Of a stretch of DNA of 8,166 bases, positions 6,699-8,166 are shown piece after piece. This DNA comes from Rhodobiaceae bacterium (lineage in GTDB: Bacteria > Pseudomonadota > Alphaproteobacteria > Micropepsales > Micropepsaceae): the NCBI GenBank assembly GCA_009885515.1, contig VFKO01000440.1:1-8166 (forward strand), in the 5' to 3' direction. A model generated the notes under the pieces. The model did no database searches, had not been told where the DNA came from, and saw nothing but the letters and a program-made list of their open reading frames with translations. The translations under genes were made by a program, and so were the position numbers. Positions within the stretch are counted from its first letter, which is position 1. Every line of letters starts with the position of its first letter.

Positions 6699-8150
6699 AT
6701 GGCCGAACAATCTACGATTGATGCAGTGACCTCGCGTGGCGGCGACAAGTATAAGTATGGATTTGTCACCGATATTGAGAGCGAGAAAGCGCCGAGGGGG
6801 TTGAACGCGGATACTGTCCGGTTCATTTCGGCTAAAAAGAATGAGCCCGGCTGGATGCTGGAGTGGCGCCTGGCGGCGTTCGAACGCTGGCAGACGATGC
6901 AGGAGCCCACCTGGGCGCGAGTCAAGTATCCACGCATCAACTATCAAGACGCTTATTATTATTCGGCGCCGAAATCCAAACCGAAACTGGACAGTCTGGA
7001 TCAGGTCGATCCGAAGCTTCTGGAGACCTACAAGAAGCTTGGCATTCCGCTGACGGAACAGAAGATGCTGGCCGGTGTTGCGGTTGATGCCGTGTTCGAC
7101 AGCGTTTCCGTTGCAACGACATTCAAAGGCAAGTTGAAAGAGGCGGGCGTTATTTTTTGTCCGATGTCGGAGGCGTTACAGAGCCATCCAGAATTGGTCC
7201 GGAAGTATTTGGGAACGGTGGTGCCGGTTACCGACAATTTCTTTGCCACTTTGAACTCGGCAGTCTTTAGCGATGGGTCCTTTGTTTACATACCGCCGGG
7301 TGTGCGTTGTCCGATGGAACTGGCGACTTATTTCCGCATCAATGAGGCCGAAACCGGACAGTTTGAACGGACACTGATCATTGCCGACAAGGGGTCGTAT
7401 GTTTCCTATCTCGAAGGCTGCACGGCGCCGATGCGCGACGAAAATCAGCTGCACGCGGCAGTGGTTGAGTTGGTGGCACTGGACGAGGCTGAGATAAAGT
7501 ACTCAACGGTGCAGAACTGGTATCCCGGCGATGAGAACGGGCGTGGTGGCATCTTCAATTTTGTAACCAAGCGCGGCGACTGCCGGGGTGTGCGGTCCAA
7601 GATCAGCTGGACGCAGGTGGAAACCGGCTCCGCGATCACCTGGAAGTATCCGAGTTGTATTTTGCGCGGCGATGAGTCGGTGGGGGAGTTCTTTTCCATC
7701 GCAATTGCCAATCATCATCAGCAAGCCGACACCGGCACGAAGATGCTGCATTTGGGCCGCAACACCAGTTCGCGCATCATCTCCAAGGGCATCAGTGCGG
7801 GGCAGGCGCAGAACACGTATCGTGGGCTGGTGAGCGCGCACGCAAAAGCCGAGAACGCGCGGAACTATACGCAATGCGACTCGCTGTTGATCGGGGCGAA
7901 GTGCGGGGCACACACGGTGCCTTACATTGAAACGCGCAACCCGACAGCGCAGTTCGAGCACGAAGCGACCACGTCTAAAATCAGTGACGATCAGTTGTTT
8001 TATTGCCTGTCGCGCGGGATACCGGCGGAGGAGGCGGTGACCCTGATCGTCAACGGATTTTGCCGGGAAGTTTTGCAGAAGTTGCCTATGGAATTTGCGG
8101 TTGAAGCGCAAAAACTTATCGGCGTGAGTCTTGAAGGAAGTGTCGGATGA
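6699..8150 (+). CDS. sufB: Fe-S cluster assembly scaffold protein SufB
   Basis: Cytoplasmic scaffold subunit of the SufBCD complex, on which nascent Fe-S clusters are built and passed to apoproteins. The product has 483 residues against about 495 in E. coli, a constant offset of 12 at the key sites. Seen: 'FSDGSFVYIPPGVRCPMEL' at 190-208; 'YLEGCTAP' at 237-244; 'NWYPGDENGRGGIFNFVTKR' at 273-292, followed by Asp294-Cys295; 'QCDSLLIG' with Cys393, matching the essential E. coli Cys405; and 'TAQFEHEATTSKISDDQLFY' at 416-435, with His421 and Glu422 matching His433 and Glu434. All expected catalytic residues are present. It starts 12 bp after the desulfurase stop and its own stop overlaps the next start (ATGA), so it is an internal gene of the operon. 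Length and motifs separate it from the shorter paralogue SufD. Confidence 0.98.
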   Translation: MAEQSTIDAVTSRGGDKYKYGFVTDIESEKAPRGLNADTVRFISAKKNEPGWMLEWRLAAFERWQTMQEPTWARVKYPRINYQDAYYYSAPKSKPKLDSLDQVDPKLLETYKKLGIPLTEQKMLAGVAVDAVFDSVSVATTFKGKLKEAGVIFCPMSEALQSHPELVRKYLGTVVPVTDNFFATLNSAVFSDGSFVYIPPGVRCPMELATYFRINEAETGQFERTLIIADKGSYVSYLEGCTAPMRDENQLHAAVVELVALDEAEIKYSTVQNWYPGDENGRGGIFNFVTKRGDCRGVRSKISWTQVETGSAITWKYPSCILRGDESVGEFFSIAIANHHQQADTGTKMLHLGRNTSSRIISKGISAGQAQNTYRGLVSAHAKAENARNYTQCDSLLIGAKCGAHTVPYIETRNPTAQFEHEATTSKISDDQLFYCLSRGIPAEEAVTLIVNGFCREVLQKLPMEFAVEAQKLIGVSLEGSVG

Positions 8151-8166
8151 GTTTTCTAGAGATCAA
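8147..8166 (+). CDS. sufC: Start of probable sufC (SUF ATPase), cut by window end
   Basis: An ATG at 8147 overlaps the sufB stop (ATGA) and is preceded by GGAAG at 8136-8140 with a 6-nt spacer. The six complete codons read M-S-F-L-E-I, followed by AA of a seventh codon. SufC proteins typically open with 'MLEIKNL' or similar, and sufC usually follows sufB, so SufC, the ABC-type ATPase of the SufBCD complex, is the likely product. Identity rests on position and six residues only. Confidence 0.65.

Noticed and set aside
7503..8111. Minus-strand open frame of 202 codons inside sufB
   Set aside because: It is antisense to the strongly conserved SufB catalytic region, rich in Arg/His/Pro as shadow frames are, and has no motif or ribosome binding site that I could support.
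1..8166. A novel mobile element, defence system, CRISPR array or RNA gene
   Set aside because: Nearly all bases are explained by housekeeping genes with intact motifs. I saw no transposase, integrase, repeat-spacer pattern, tRNA-like cloverleaf, or clear break in composition.

Overview
The window looks like an ordinary chromosomal segment of an alphaproteobacterium of moderate G+C. This is inferred from three things: the protein family variants, notably an alphaproteobacterial-style TyrRS with a KMGKS loop and an AsmA/YhdP-type protein with the characteristic C-terminal block; the gene order of an Rrf2/IscR-type regulator, a NifS/IscS-type cysteine desulfurase, SufB and then SufC; and an alpha/beta hydrolase of the HPHP type beside the suf operon. 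The order or genus cannot be fixed from the sequence alone. There are no RNA genes, insertion sequences, CRISPR arrays or phage genes.

Layout: (1) Positions 1-2802 (+) hold the C-terminal 933 codons of a large AsmA/YhdP-like envelope protein whose start lies outside the window. (2) It converges, with only 8 bp between stop codons, on a minus-strand pair: tyrS (tyrosyl-tRNA synthetase, 4061-2811), preceded 42 bp upstream by a small alpha/beta hydrolase gene (4769-4104). (3) A 268-bp divergent intergenic region (4770-5037) carries a good sigma-70-like promoter for the plus strand. A 25-bp imperfect palindrome resembling the IscR type 1 box sits on its -35 element. (4) A tightly packed plus-strand iron-sulfur cluster assembly operon follows: an IscR-like regulator (5038-5517), a group I cysteine desulfurase (5529-6686), sufB (6699-8150), and the first codons of a gene that overlaps the sufB stop and reads like sufC (from 8147).

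How they work together: the desulfurase takes sulfur from cysteine. SufB, as part of a SufBCD scaffold whose remaining genes should lie to the right, assembles the Fe-S cluster. The IscR-like repressor, itself a probable Fe-S protein, probably senses cluster supply and represses its own operon through the box at 4896-4920. The hydrolase/tyrS pair and the AsmA-like gene have no evident link to Fe-S biology beyond position.

I found no convincing previously undescribed system. The points most worth a second look are the predicted IscR operator, the widened cysteine spacing in the regulator, and the use of an IscS-class rather than SufS-class desulfurase directly ahead of sufB.
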